DNA of 53,621 nt from Actinomycetota bacterium (lineage in GTDB: Bacteria; Actinomycetota; Nitriliruptoria; Nitriliruptorales; JAHWKO01): NCBI GenBank assembly GCA_019347855.1, contig JAHWKO010000005.1, positions 1-53,621 of the forward strand, written 5' to 3'. Below the pieces are notes generated by a model that was not told the DNA's origin, made no database searches, and was given only the letters and a program-made list of their open reading frames with translations. This document shows positions 1 through 9,683 of the stretch, one piece after another. How positions within the stretch are numbered: position 1 is the stretch's first letter; every line of letters begins with the position of its first letter. The translations under genes and the position numbers were made by a program.

Positions 1-59
1 ACAGCTTCGGCCACGACCTCACCGGCCAGACCTGGGACCTGGACCTGACCCGCCGCTGA
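1..59 (+). CDS. C-terminal end of an unidentified protein (partial)
   Basis: An open frame enters from the left edge in phase with base 3 and ends at TGA 57-59. Its 18 residues end in WDLDLTRR. The fragment is too short to assign. The 264 bases between it and the next start at 324 show no gene. Confidence 0.35.
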   Translation, partial: SFGHDLTGQTWDLDLTRR

Positions 60-323
60 ACGCCTCGCCCGAACCGCTGGTCGGGAAACCGCGGTTACGC
101 GCGTCTCCAGGCGAGTCCACCGATGCGCATAATGCACCTGCCGGGATATTGGGTACTACCGAGATGGGAAGCTCAAGGACGCCCCTGGGATCGAACACCA
201 GGGCTCACTCATCGGAGTTATTGACGCCCGTCGGTACTCTTAACCGCGCGGTATCGAGATCCCGGTTTCAGCGGAGGCGCCGGGCGGAGCGTGCCACCCG
301 GCGGCGATCCCGGGGGGTAGCGT

Positions 324-3209
324 GTGGAGATGGTGGACACGGGGCCGCACCGAGGCCAGGGACACCAGACAGTGGGACTGGGTATGCCCGACGCGCCGGA
401 CCCGCCACCGTTCGTCGGTCGTGGGGCGGAACTCGACATGCTGTCGGGTGCGCTCGATCCCACCTCGGAAGACACGGTGCTCCTCCTCCGCGGCGAGGCG
501 GGTCTGGGGAAGTCGACGTTGCTGTGCGCGGTCGTCGAGTCGCCGGGGAGCCGATTCAGGCTCTACACCGCGGCGGGGCAGCCTCTGCAGCAGGCCATCC
601 CGTACGCACTCATCGTCGATCTCATCGAGCTGCGGCGGCCAGCGACGGACGAGCTGCATGCCGCGGTGACCCGCACGGTCATGGGGACCGACACGACAAC
701 GCCCACCCCGGACCCCTACTCGCTCGTGTTGGCCGTGACAGAGAGGATCGTCGATCTCATCACCAGTGCGACAGGCCCCGTTGCCTTCGTCATCGACGAC
801 CTCCACTGGCTCGATGCCCCTTCCCTCTCCGTGCTCGATCGCCTGCTGCGCCGTGCCCCCTCACTCGGGTTGCGGATGCTCCTCGCGACGCGTCCGACAG
901 CGCGTCCGGAGGTGCAGGCGGTGACCGCCCGCATCGAGGCGATGGGCGGCCGTGTGGTGGACCTGCCGCCGCTGTCCTCAGACGACTCGCTGCGCCTGCT
1001 CTCAGAGCTGCTCGGGGGACCGCCAGGGCCCAAGCTGACGGCACTCGCGCGTGGCGCCGCCGGCAACCCGCTGTACATCGCGGAGCTCGCGGAGGCCATG
1101 CAGGTGGCTGGCCAGCTCTCGACCCGGGATGGCCGGACGGACGTCGACACCTCGGAGCTGCCCTCGTCGTTCCGGGCTGCGGTGCTCGAGAGGATCGGCG
1201 GCTTGCCACGTGGGGCGGTGATGGCGTTGCGGGGCGCCGCCGCCCTCGGAACCAGCGTCGACGTGGCGGCGGTCGCCGCTGTCTTGGGGACGACGCCTCT
1301 GGCCGTGCTCGCGGACGTGGATCCAGCCATCACCGCAGGTCTGCTCGTCGAGCGTGGAGGGACCCTCGCCTTCCGCCACGACCTGATACGCGCCGCCCTG
1401 TACGACGACATGCCGGTTGACGCACGACAGGTCCTGCACCGGTCGGCGGCCGCCGCGGTGCGCGATCCGGGGGCCGTGGCCGCGCACCTTGAGGCCGCGG
1501 GTCCGCCGTTCTCCGAAGCTGACCTCGACCGGTTACAGCGCGCCGCCTTCGAGCTCGAGGCGGTAGACCCCCGACGTGCTGCCGCGCTCCTGGAGCTCCT
1601 GCTCGAGCACATCGACGGTGAGGGGTCCCGCGGGGAGGAGCTGCGGCTCCGGCGAGCTCGTTGTCTCGTTCGGGGCGGCGACCTGGAGGGCGCAGCCGCG
1701 CTCCTCACTGACCTGAACGACCATGCCGGGACCGATGTCGACGTGGGTATCGCCGTGCTGGAGGCACAGGCTGCACGAGATGAACCCGAAGCCGACCTCG
1801 TCGCGCGTCTCGCCACCGCGGCGACGAAGATCGATGACGACGCGCACCGCTTGGAGGTGCTGGGTGTCGCCGCCTACCACGCGGCTCGCTCTGACCCTGC
1901 CCGGTTCCGCGAGCTGCTCTCCGCTCTGCCGGTGGACGATCCAGCGGCATCGATCGATGCCCGCCTCCACCTCCTGCTGGCCCGCGCTACCCGCCAGGCC
2001 TTGGACGGCGACCTGTCGAGTGCGATCGCGGACGCGCAGCGGGCGTACGCGTTCGCCCGGGACGGACGAGCGGGACCGCAGGCGTCGGTCCGCGCCGGCC
2101 TCACCCTGGGGGTGTTCGGCGGTGACCTCTCACCGTTCCGTCCGGCCGCCGTCGATGCTCTCGAGCACGCCACTCGCTGGGCCGAGGACTCGGGGCAGAC
2201 GGGCCTGGTCCCCGCCAGCCATGCCCTCCTCGCCAACGCCTACTGGGCCGACGGCGACTGGGAGGCCGCGGATGCCGCCTATCGTTCCGCCCTCGCTGCC
2301 GCCGAAGAGGTGGAGAACCACCGGTGGTACGCCGAGGCACGCTGTGGACTGACACACATGTCCGCAGATCGCGGGCTCATCGCGGAAGCGCAGGAGCACC
2401 TCGCGGCATGCATCGCGACCGGTCGGATGATCGGCGCGGGTCAGGGAAGTGGCGCGGTCGCCGGCACCGGACGGAACTGGGTGACGGTCGCCGGGCTGGA
2501 AGGTCGCATCGCCTACGGCGCCGGCCGAGACGCGGACGCCATCGCCCGATGGAGCACCGACCTGCGCAATCCGCGCGCCGTCGCCTTCACCAAAGCGATC
2601 AGCGCGATGGACCTCGCCGTCGTGGCCCTGTCCGCAGGGGACCGAGCTGCGCTCGAGCTCGCCGCCGACGCGCTCGAGCCGCACGCGACCGAAGGTCCGC
2701 CGGTAGGGATGGTCCGTCCGCTCGTGGCCGCGGCGCTGTGCGGCGACGTGACGGCCGCCGCGAACGCGGCGGAAGGGGCGCGGACCGCGCCGGTGTACGG
2801 GTTCGGCAAGATGGCCGAGGTCGCCGGTCTCGTGGCGCGCGACGCCGGTCAGGTGGAGGTGGCCGTGACATGGCTGCATGAAGCGCTCGCCGCCTGGGGA
2901 CGGTGTGGGGCCGACGCGCTGAGTCGGCGCACCGCAGGCTGGCTCGAGCAGCTGGGCATCTCCAGCCGAGGAGTGGTACGCGTTCGTCCCACGACCGGCT
3001 GGGACAGCCTCACCGACGCGGAGTGGCGCGTCGTCCCGTTGGTTGCCGATGGCCTCCTCTACCGCGAGGTGGCGGCGCGGTTGCACCTCTCGCGGCGAAC
3101 GGTCGAGACCCACGTCGCAAGCGTGCTCCGGAAGCTCGGACTCCGCAGCCGCGCGGAGCTCGGCGCCGCCTACTGGCGACAGGATCGGATCGGGAACGAG
3201 AACCGGTAG
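324..3209 (+). CDS. LuxR-family transcriptional regulator with AAA/STAND ATPase domain (LAL type)
   Basis: This is a large signal-transducing regulator of 961 aa. A Walker A loop GEAGLGKST lies at residues 57-65 and a Walker B strand VIDDLHW at 156-162, as in AAA_16-type ATPase regulators of the MalT/LAL group. The middle ~500 residues are Ala/Leu-rich helical sequence like a TPR-type sensor region. A LuxR/GerE helix-turn-helix occupies ~895-946 (core AARLHLSRRTVETHV). The GTG start at 324 follows a G-rich run (312-317) at ribosome-binding distance; ATG 384, just before the ATPase domain, is the alternative. In this family ATP binding normally gates DNA binding. The inducer and target genes cannot be read from the sequence. 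It stands alone. Confidence 0.9.
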   Translation: MEMVDTGPHRGQGHQTVGLGMPDAPDPPPFVGRGAELDMLSGALDPTSEDTVLLLRGEAGLGKSTLLCAVVESPGSRFRLYTAAGQPLQQAIPYALIVDLIELRRPATDELHAAVTRTVMGTDTTTPTPDPYSLVLAVTERIVDLITSATGPVAFVIDDLHWLDAPSLSVLDRLLRRAPSLGLRMLLATRPTARPEVQAVTARIEAMGGRVVDLPPLSSDDSLRLLSELLGGPPGPKLTALARGAAGNPLYIAELAEAMQVAGQLSTRDGRTDVDTSELPSSFRAAVLERIGGLPRGAVMALRGAAALGTSVDVAAVAAVLGTTPLAVLADVDPAITAGLLVERGGTLAFRHDLIRAALYDDMPVDARQVLHRSAAAAVRDPGAVAAHLEAAGPPFSEADLDRLQRAAFELEAVDPRRAAALLELLLEHIDGEGSRGEELRLRRARCLVRGGDLEGAAALLTDLNDHAGTDVDVGIAVLEAQAARDEPEADLVARLATAATKIDDDAHRLEVLGVAAYHAARSDPARFRELLSALPVDDPAASIDARLHLLLARATRQALDGDLSSAIADAQRAYAFARDGRAGPQASVRAGLTLGVFGGDLSPFRPAAVDALEHATRWAEDSGQTGLVPASHALLANAYWADGDWEAADAAYRSALAAAEEVENHRWYAEARCGLTHMSADRGLIAEAQEHLAACIATGRMIGAGQGSGAVAGTGRNWVTVAGLEGRIAYGAGRDADAIARWSTDLRNPRAVAFTKAISAMDLAVVALSAGDRAALELAADALEPHATEGPPVGMVRPLVAAALCGDVTAAANAAEGARTAPVYGFGKMAEVAGLVARDAGQVEVAVTWLHEALAAWGRCGADALSRRTAGWLEQLGISSRGVVRVRPTTGWDSLTDAEWRVVPLVADGLLYREVAARLHLSRRTVETHVASVLRKLGLRSRAELGAAYWRQDRIGNENR

Positions 3210-3299
3210 TTCTACGGATGCGCTGCCATATCGGGTCTGCCACGGTGACCTCGCCCGGCGATCACCGCCGGGAGAGATGCGAACCGAGGGGAGCAGGCC

Positions 3300-3833
3300 A
3301 TGTGGACACGCAGACGGATCCTTGCGATGACGGCTGGCGCGGCCGGCGGCCTCATGCTGGCTTCGACGGCTGTGGCAGGCAACCACGGGCAGGAACCATT
3401 CGAGGTCAACGGAGGCGGTACTCACTTCTTCAGCGATCGGATCGTGCACTCAGAGGAGGAGACCGCCGCCGGGGCGATCCATCGGAGCACCGACACGATC
3501 GAGCTCACCGGTGACCTGCGTGGATACGTGCTGTACCACGTGACCTCCGAGTTCGACTACACCCAGGGGCGGCTCGTGAACACGGGAAAGCAGTTCTTCT
3601 CGGGCACCGTCGCCGGATCGGCGCCCGTCGTGCTGTACGACGACGAGTTCCGGTTCGACATCGATCTCGGGACGGGAGAGACCACGGGCGAGGTCCACTT
3701 GGGGCGTAGCAAGGACGCGGCGGATAGGCACTGGTACGAGTGCGACCTCGACGTCGTCGGCACCGGGGTTACCGAGAGCGGCGACGGCACGTTCGCGTAC
3801 ACCGGTACCTGTCTCCGCAGGGGCGAGACCTGA
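3300..3833 (+). CDS. Secreted protein of unknown function, Tat-like signal peptide
   Basis: A 177-aa protein. The N-terminus TRRRILAMTAGAAGG followed by a hydrophobic run and AVA-GN looks like a twin-arginine or Sec signal peptide cut near residue 26. The mature part is rich in beta-strand-like alternation (e.g. DLRGYVLYHVTSEFDY), acidic residues and two late cysteines, suggesting a small extracellular beta-barrel. I do not recognise the family. The ATG is preceded by GAGGGGAG (3286-3293). It lies 90 bases after the LuxR regulator on the same strand, so it could be a target or co-transcribed; this is inference. Confidence 0.75.
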   Translation: MWTRRRILAMTAGAAGGLMLASTAVAGNHGQEPFEVNGGGTHFFSDRIVHSEEETAAGAIHRSTDTIELTGDLRGYVLYHVTSEFDYTQGRLVNTGKQFFSGTVAGSAPVVLYDDEFRFDIDLGTGETTGEVHLGRSKDAADRHWYECDLDVVGTGVTESGDGTFAYTGTCLRRGET

Positions 3834-4023
3834 GCCACGCACTGGGAAGACGGGAGCCGCCGGTACGAGACCGAGGGGCAGACCGATCCACGACGAGCGA
3901 TACTCCGCCTCGACGTCGGGTTCGGCGTTCGCCCCCACTGCGAGCCAGGTCTCTACGAACTCTCATGCTGCCGCCAGTGGCCCGCGACTAGACTTCCACG
4001 ACCGGCTGCGACGGAGGTTTGCG

Positions 4024-4548
4024 ATGAGACCGTCCGAGATCATCCTGCACGGTTTCCGTGGCCACCCGCTGCATCCACCACTCACGGACGCGTCGATCGG
4101 GGCATACACGGTCGCGACGTTCGCTGTGGTAGCCGGCTGGCTGGGATGGTCCGAGTCTCTCATGGTCGGCACCGGGTTCGTGGCCACGGTGGTCGGACTG
4201 GTCCTCGCGCTCCCGACGGCGTTCACCGGTCTGGTCGACCTCTTGCACATCCCACGCGACGTCGGAGCACGACGAACGGCTTGGCTCCACCTCGGCATCA
4301 TGGGGTCGGCGACCGTGCTGTTCTTCGTCGCTGCGCTGTTCTTGTATCCCGGGTACGTGGACGGCGACGTCCCCACGAGCGCGGCGGTGATGACGGTCGT
4401 TGCTTTCGCCGTTCTGACAGCCGGTGGCTGGGTGGGCGGCGCGCTTGCCTACGTCCACGGCATCCGCGTGCTGAACGAACCCAACGCCTCCTTGGACGAG
4501 GCGCTCCGTCCCAGGGCTCCTGAACAGGGCTCCGAACCGTCCTCGTAG
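4024..4548 (+). CDS. DUF2231 domain-containing membrane protein
   Basis: A 174-aa integral membrane protein. Near the N-terminus it carries the family signature GHPLHPPLTDASIGAYT, followed by about four hydrophobic segments (~30-50, 53-75, 90-110, 118-142) and a polar tail. DUF2231 proteins are small four-helix membrane proteins of unknown function, often with conserved His residues that suggest metal or haem binding. GGAGG at 4013-4017 places the ATG start clearly. The 190-base gap upstream shows no gene. Confidence 0.85.
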   Translation: MRPSEIILHGFRGHPLHPPLTDASIGAYTVATFAVVAGWLGWSESLMVGTGFVATVVGLVLALPTAFTGLVDLLHIPRDVGARRTAWLHLGIMGSATVLFFVAALFLYPGYVDGDVPTSAAVMTVVAFAVLTAGGWVGGALAYVHGIRVLNEPNASLDEALRPRAPEQGSEPSS

Positions 4549-4633
4549 CTGGCCACCTCCGTGCCGTTCGCGGCCGGGGCATACGGCGTTCAGGCACACT
4601 CGGGGTACCGATCGTTCCAATGGAAGGTCGTTC

Positions 4634-5212
4634 GTGCTGGGACCGCGGATACGCGCCGCCGTGAAGGGCTTCCTGTACAGCGGCATGTCTCGCGACCGTT
4701 GGCAGCTCCCCGACCGAGTGCTGGGAGTGGTGGACGTGGACGAAGGCGAGAAGATCGCTGATCTTGGCGCCGGAGCCGGGTACTTCACGTACCGACTCGC
4801 CAGAGCCGTCGGTCGGGAAGGAACGGTCTACGCCGTGGACACCGATCCTGACATGGTCGAGCACATCCGTGACCGAGCGGACCGGAAGGGCTACCGACAG
4901 ATCCAGGTCGTTCACGCCGACGGCGACGCACCGCAGCTGCCGGAGAAGGTCGACGTCGTTCTCACCGTCAACGCCTTCCACCACCTGCCCGACGACCGCG
5001 TCGGGTTCTTCACCAAGCTCATCGAGTCGATCAGCCCGGGCGGCCGGCTGGCGGTGATCGAAGCACGGCCGAGGTGGTTCCTGTTCGGCCATGCGACCGA
5101 GCCGGAGGAGATCCGGCGTGTGCTCCAGCGGGCCGGCTACGTGGAGCTGGAAACCCACGGCTTCCTCCCTCGGCAGAGTTTCACAACGGCGCGACGCCCC
5201 AGCCGGTCCTGA
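4634..5212 (+). CDS. Class I SAM-dependent methyltransferase
   Basis: A 192-aa Rossmann methyltransferase. Residues ~44-52 read DLGAGAGYF (motif I, SAM binding), followed by an acidic strand end VYAVDTDPDMVE and a post-motif ADGDAPQLPEKVDVV; NAFHHLPD is the UbiE/Methyltransf_11-like segment. The substrate is not evident. The start is GTG with GGAAGG 6-12 bases upstream. After LPRQSF the sequence turns Arg/Thr-rich (TTARRPSRS), where relatives usually finish with a hydrophobic strand, so the 3' end may have frameshifted. No gene is visible in the 226 bases that follow. Confidence 0.85.
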   Translation: MLGPRIRAAVKGFLYSGMSRDRWQLPDRVLGVVDVDEGEKIADLGAGAGYFTYRLARAVGREGTVYAVDTDPDMVEHIRDRADRKGYRQIQVVHADGDAPQLPEKVDVVLTVNAFHHLPDDRVGFFTKLIESISPGGRLAVIEARPRWFLFGHATEPEEIRRVLQRAGYVELETHGFLPRQSFTTARRPSRS

Positions 5213-5438
5213 CACGACCTCTGGCTCCACCACAGCCATCAGCACCGCCGAGTCAGGCAGCATGGGCATCAGCTGCTCCGCGGCATGATCCCGAAGGGCG
5301 GCACCGCGTGAAGGAGTTCGGGGCCAGGACGATGGGTGTCTGGGATCTCGACATACGTATCCGCTACTTCCGCGTTGCGCGTCCGAAGATGCGAGGTCGA
5401 GATGCTCGTCGAGGTCGTGGCCGGCGGTGGCGGTCGCC

Positions 5439-5993
5439 TCACGGTTGGCTGCGCTCGAGAATGCGGCAGATGACCTCGGTCTTCGCGTCGGCGTAGTGCT
5501 GCACGGTCGGCCAGTTCTGCTCTGCCAGCTGCCGCTTTACGTCGGCGTACTCGTCCCGGTCTTCTGGATGGGCTCGCAGACGATCACGGAACCGCAGCAT
5601 GCGGCCGACCTCGGGGCACGCGGGCCCAAACACGTGTAGATGCACCTCGGCAGGAGGGCGACGCAGGAGTCGATGCTCGTACCAGTCCGGCTCGCGGATC
5701 CGCAGCTGGTACCCGATCGACTCGAGCGCTGGTACGTAGGCCGGTTCGTCCGTAGGGTCGGCGACCACCAGGGCGATGTCCAAGGTCGGCTTGGCGGGCA
5801 GACCGGGAACGGCGGTCGAACCCACGTGATGGATCTCTGCCGCCGCCGCGCCGAGCGTCGCGCGGATCCGCCGGTGCTCCGAGTCGAACTGCTCGCGCCA
5901 TCGCGGGTCCGGTTCCGCCAGGACCACGGGCCGATGCTCGATCTCACCAACCGTGATCTGGCGAAGGCGTGCCATCGTCGGATCGTCAGCCAT
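5439..5993 (-). CDS. GrpB family protein (UPF0157, nucleotidyltransferase-like fold)
   Basis: A 184-aa protein with the GrpB/UPF0157 signature HVGSTAVPGLPAKPTLDI at ~55-72 and downstream family landmarks (HLHVFG; RFRDRLRAHPEDRDEYADVK). The family has a nucleotidyltransferase-like fold and is also found fused to dephospho-CoA kinase; its biochemical role is poorly defined. The length is usual for stand-alone members. ATG at 5993 is preceded by AGGGAGCCGATAGGG; residue 7 is a second possible start. Transcribed toward the methyltransferase (convergent). Confidence 0.88.
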   Translation of the reverse strand: MADDPTMARLRQITVGEIEHRPVVLAEPDPRWREQFDSEHRRIRATLGAAAAEIHHVGSTAVPGLPAKPTLDIALVVADPTDEPAYVPALESIGYQLRIREPDWYEHRLLRRPPAEVHLHVFGPACPEVGRMLRFRDRLRAHPEDRDEYADVKRQLAEQNWPTVQHYADAKTEVICRILERSQP

Positions 5994-6241
5994 CGCCTGC
6001 CCTATCGGCTCCCTATATCGTCGGCACGCTAGACGTGGTTCTGCGCGGCTGGCTCTGAACGGTCATCCGGGAGGGCCATGATCTAGCCATAGAGTTCACC
6101 CGCACAGCGGGGACCCAGCCCCAAGGCAGTGCTCACCTTCCGGCCGGGACGTCTCCCCGTGGCTACACGGAAACCGGTGGACCTTGCGAACCCATCAGGT
6201 CGCCGAGATCACACCGACCGTGTCGGCCGTCGAGGCTCGTG

Positions 6242-8047
6242 TCACCGACGCCGTCTCCGCAGCGCGGTGGCCCCGGCGAGGAGCGCGCCTCCCAGCGCCG
6301 CCCAGAGCAGGCCGCCGCCGGTGGCGGGCAGTCCCGGTGCGGAGTCGCCGGCGGCTCCGTCTCCGTCGTCACCGGATGCCGGCTCGGCGTCGCCCTGCGG
6401 ATCCCGGATCGTGCCCGTGGCCTCGCCATCACCGAGCAGCCCCTTCTCGGGATCGGAGAGCGTGACGGTGAAGGTCTCGGTGTCTTCCTCGACGGTGTCA
6501 CCGAGCACCTGCACAGTGATCTCCGCCGCCGTGTCACCGGGCTCGATGGTGACGGTCCCCGACGCCGCCTCGTAGTCCTCGCCCCCGGTCGCCGTCCCGT
6601 CGGAGGTCTGGTAGGAGACCGTCACCGGATCGTCGGTGGCCTCCTCCAGCACCACCTCGAAGGTCATCGCCGTCGTGCCCTCGTCGGCTTCGGTGACCGC
6701 GGCGTTGTTGATGGAGACCTTCGTGAGGTTCGGGTCGAGCACGAACAGGCCGGACGTCTGGTTGAAGATGGCGCTGACGACCACGGTGTCGCTGTCGAAG
6801 AACGCGTAGTTGCTCCACGTCCCGACGAACTCGGTGGGGTCCCCGGCAGGGAAGACGTCGAAGTACGCGACCTCGGCGAACTCGGCGTCCACCGGCGACG
6901 ACTCGGCGAGGTCGAAGATGCGCAGCCCCGCGGCGTAGTTCGACTGGTACATGAACCCGTCGGTGAGGTAGAGGTTGTGGTCGATGACCTGGGTCTCGTG
7001 CGCGAACGCCTTCGGGGTCGGCGGGTCGTCGAGGTCGGACACGTCCATGGTGTAGGTGGTGGTGTTGTCGACCGTGCCGCCGGTCTCGTCGCCCTCGTCG
7101 CCGAAGACGAAGACCGAGTGGTCGGCGTCCAGCCAGCCCTGGTGGGTGTAGCCGGCGGTGTCGTAGGTGGTGATGGACAGGATCTCGGGAGCCGCCGGGT
7201 CGGTGACGTCGTAGATCACCACAGCGTCCTCGTTGGAGCCGAGGCAGATCTCGCTGCCCTGATGGTCGGCATCGGGCCCGTGGTAGATCACGCAGTACAC
7301 GTCGTGAACGTAGTTGTTGTTCGGGGCCTCAGGGTCGGTGGGCGGCGGGACGAGCGCGCAGCCGAGGAACGTCGGGTTCAGCGGATCGCTGATGTCCACC
7401 ATGTGCAGGCCGCCGTTCTCCGGGTCGTCGCCTCCGTTGACGCAGGTGTTGGAGCCCACGGGGTAGGCGATGTCGGTCTCCTCGTTCACGAAGACGTTGT
7501 GTGCGTGCCCGAGCCCGCCCTCGCCCTCGGGGCCGCCCGTGTACACGGCGTCGGCATCGAAGGTGGTCGGCGGGGAACCGGTGGCCTCGCGGAGCTTGGT
7601 GAGGTCGAACACCTGCATCCCGTGCCCACCGATCTCGGACACGATGTAGGCGAAGTTGTCGGCCACCTTGATGTCTCGCCATAGCAGGAACGCGCCGGGG
7701 ACCTCGCTCGGGAGTTGCCCGAGGAACACGGGGTCGGCAGGGTCGGTCACGTCCACGAAGCCCGTGGCCAGGCTGGATCCGAGGATCGCGTACTCCTTGC
7801 CGGTCTCGGGGTCGGTCCAACCCCAGATGTCGTTGCCGTTGCCCTGGCCGAGCACCGGCAGCGGCAGGAACGCGTCCATGTCGACGTGGTCGCACGGGTA
7901 CTGCGCCGCCATCCCGTCCTCGCAGTCGGCGCCCGGGTCAGCCTGAGCCGTCGCCGGCGCCGGTGCCCCGAGCGACACGGCCACGACCATGACCGCGGCG
8001 ACCGCCGCCGCGGTCAGGCCAGCGCGCACGAGACGGATCTGGTCCAT
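6242..8047 (-). CDS. LPXTG-anchored choice-of-anchor B / LVIVD-repeat surface protein with Calx-beta domain
   Basis: A 601-aa secreted protein. The start at 8047 (MDQIRLVRAG...) is preferred over an upstream GTG at 8116 because it begins the signal peptide directly and has GGGGAC just upstream. Residues 1-35 form a signal peptide ending ATAQA. The next ~400 residues hold LVIVD/beta-propeller repeats typical of choice-of-anchor B proteins (TGFVDVTDPADPVFLGQL, MQVFDLTKL, VVIYDVTDPAAPEIL). A Calx-beta domain spans ~444-549 (TSDGTATGGEDYEAASGTV). The C-terminus is a cell-wall sorting signal: LPATGGG at 573-579, a hydrophobic helix and an RRRRR tail. It is likely a substrate of the sortase at 10565-11401. 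Function beyond surface display is unknown. Confidence 0.9.
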   Translation of the reverse strand: MDQIRLVRAGLTAAAVAAVMVVAVSLGAPAPATAQADPGADCEDGMAAQYPCDHVDMDAFLPLPVLGQGNGNDIWGWTDPETGKEYAILGSSLATGFVDVTDPADPVFLGQLPSEVPGAFLLWRDIKVADNFAYIVSEIGGHGMQVFDLTKLREATGSPPTTFDADAVYTGGPEGEGGLGHAHNVFVNEETDIAYPVGSNTCVNGGDDPENGGLHMVDISDPLNPTFLGCALVPPPTDPEAPNNNYVHDVYCVIYHGPDADHQGSEICLGSNEDAVVIYDVTDPAAPEILSITTYDTAGYTHQGWLDADHSVFVFGDEGDETGGTVDNTTTYTMDVSDLDDPPTPKAFAHETQVIDHNLYLTDGFMYQSNYAAGLRIFDLAESSPVDAEFAEVAYFDVFPAGDPTEFVGTWSNYAFFDSDTVVVSAIFNQTSGLFVLDPNLTKVSINNAAVTEADEGTTAMTFEVVLEEATDDPVTVSYQTSDGTATGGEDYEAASGTVTIEPGDTAAEITVQVLGDTVEEDTETFTVTLSDPEKGLLGDGEATGTIRDPQGDAEPASGDDGDGAAGDSAPGLPATGGGLLWAALGGALLAGATALRRRRR

Positions 8048-8315
8048 GGTGTCCCCAACTGTCTGTACGCGGGTTGACTCCCCGACGATCCCCGCCGAGT
8101 CGTGCATGCGGACCACGGTAGGGCTGGGGAGTGGCGTTTGTCAGATGCGTCGCAGGCAGTGGTGACGCGGCTGTGCTCCCGGGGGAGGGTAGGGCTGATC
8201 GTCCGGCGACGACCGTGGTTCTGGGCGGGCGCCCGAGCATTCACTCCGCCCGTAACGCGCATCCCCGGTTGCTCCTGCACCACGGACGGCTGAAGACGGT
8301 TCCACGGCGGTCGAG

Positions 8316-8843
8316 TTGGCTCGTCTGCTGCGACCCGATGTCATCCTCATGGACATCCGCATGAAGCACACGACGGGTCTGGAGGCCGCGCGCCGGATCC
8401 TCGAACTCGACCGCAACGTCAAGGTCATCATCCTGACCACGTTCGACCACGACGAGCACGTCTACGAAGCGCTGCGGATGGGCGTGAGCGGCTTCCTGCT
8501 CAAGGACGCGCCTGCCCATCAGCTGGTGGAGGCCATCCGAGTCGCTGCCAGCGGCGACGCCATGCTCGAACCGTCCGTGGCACGGCGGCTCATCAACGAC
8601 TACGCCAACCGCGTCAGAACCGTGCGCCAGCCGACGCAGACATTGGCTGCGTTGACCGACCGAGAACGGGAGGTCATGCAGCAGGTCGCGCGCGGCCTAT
8701 CGAACACCGAGATCTCGGCGACCCTGTTCATCAGCGAGACCACCGTCAAGAGCCATGTCAGCAGGATCCTCACGAAGCTCCAACTCCGCGACCGCACACA
8801 GATCGCCGTCACCGCCCACGAGAGCGGCCTGATGCAGCAGTAG
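8316..8843 (+). pseudogene. NarL/FixJ-type response regulator lacking the N-terminal part of its receiver domain
   Basis: The frame encodes the second half of a receiver domain with the phosphoacceptor aspartate (LMDIRM), the conserved Thr (ILTTFDHD) and Lys (FLLKDA), then a LuxR helix-turn-helix (LTDREREV...SETTVKSHVSRIL). The first ~45 residues of a receiver, including the acidic Mg-binding pair and helix 1, are missing. Recognisable sequence (AEDGSTAVELARLLRPD) continues upstream in frame to about 8286, then becomes unrelated and meets a TAA at 8253. Only TTG is available as a start. No sensor kinase is adjacent. This is most likely a 5'-truncated, non-functional regulator; a phosphorylation-independent DNA-binding remnant is possible. 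Confidence 0.75.
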
Positions 8844-8886
8844 CGACCTGGCATCGATCAACAACTGCACCGCATGCCCGTCGCGC

Positions 8887-8906
8887 CAGCGGCTCTTGAG
8901 CCGCTG
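8887..8906 (+). terminator. Hairpin, putative terminator after the truncated response regulator
   Basis: CAGCGGCTC-TT-GAGCCGCTG is a perfect inverted repeat; a realistic hairpin is a 7-bp stem with loop TCTTGA. It lies 44 bases past the response-regulator stop. There is no T-run, as is common in high-GC actinobacteria. Confidence 0.45.
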
Positions 8907-9039
8907 CCCTAGACGGACCGCGCTCGGCCCACCGATCCTCCTCACGGAGGAGGAAACGGAGAAGCATCTCCTTCTCGGGCGTGATGACCGGTGAGTAGCC
9001 AGTTCCCATCATGGCGCCTTGCAACTACAGGAGGCACCG

Positions 9040-9621
9040 ATGAAGAACCCGCTGCACGCCGCCACCGTGATGCTGGCGATCCTGCTTCTAGTGGCGCCCA
9101 TGGACGCCGCCGCACACGCTGCTCGCAAGACCCCCAAGCCACCGTCCGACGGCGGCGGCAGTGGACCGATCACGACGTTCCTCGACGCCCATGACGCGCG
9201 GCACAACGTCAGATACACCATCGATCCGACCTGGTGGCCCATCACCTCCGGGCCGTTCATCTACCTGTGGTTGCCCGGCTACTACAGCTACTACGATCGC
9301 TCGGTCTCGGCCCGGTTGACCGACGGTGAGAGCGGCGTAGCGGACAAACCCATCGCGTTCACCGCCGACGACGGCAGGACCTGCTCCGCTACGACCGGCG
9401 CTGACGGCCACGCCACATGCCAGCTCGCGCCCGCGTCGGGGCTGCGCATCCACGACAGCGCCTACACGGCGACGTTCAACGGCGACTCAACCCACACCGG
9501 TAGTAGCGACCGGGCAGCCATCCGCCACTCCACGGAGCTCTGCATCGACGAGACGCCGCAGGCGGTGTCGTGCTGGTCCCCGTCGGCTGCATCGTCTCCG
9601 ATCGAAACGGCGTCCCCCTAG
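9040..9621 (+). CDS. Secreted protein with bacterial Ig-like domain
   Basis: A 193-aa protein. The ATG at 9040 is chosen because AGGAGG lies 5-10 bases upstream. Residues ~1-28 form a signal peptide (hydrophobic MLAILLLVAPMDAAAHA). A Pro/Gly-rich linker (KTPKPPSDGGGSG) is followed by an Ig-like beta domain (SARLTDGESGVADKPIAFTADD... and YTATFNGDSTHTGSSD) resembling Big_3-type Ig repeats. Paired cysteines (TCSATTG / ATCQL; LCIDE / SCWS) suggest disulfides. There is no sorting signal or C-terminal anchor. Role unknown; it may belong to the surface-protein cluster around it. Confidence 0.75.
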   Translation: MKNPLHAATVMLAILLLVAPMDAAAHAARKTPKPPSDGGGSGPITTFLDAHDARHNVRYTIDPTWWPITSGPFIYLWLPGYYSYYDRSVSARLTDGESGVADKPIAFTADDGRTCSATTGADGHATCQLAPASGLRIHDSAYTATFNGDSTHTGSSDRAAIRHSTELCIDETPQAVSCWSPSAASSPIETASP

Positions 9622-9683
9622 CCGGTCAACATGGTCGGAGTGCCTCTGGGTCACTCGCCCATCGCGCGTAGGCGACCGTTCGG

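Noticed and set aside
60..323. TTGACG at 221-226 as a -35 box for the LuxR regulator
   Set aside because: No -10 element at the right spacing; the nearest TACTCT is only 8 bases away.
5213..5438. Open frames between the methyltransferase and the GrpB gene
   Set aside because: No ribosome-binding site, family resemblance or codon bias supports a gene in this gap.
6239..7684. 481-residue open frame on the plus strand
   Set aside because: Valine/glycine/arginine-rich antisense shadow of the LPATGGG surface protein; no start signal or motif.
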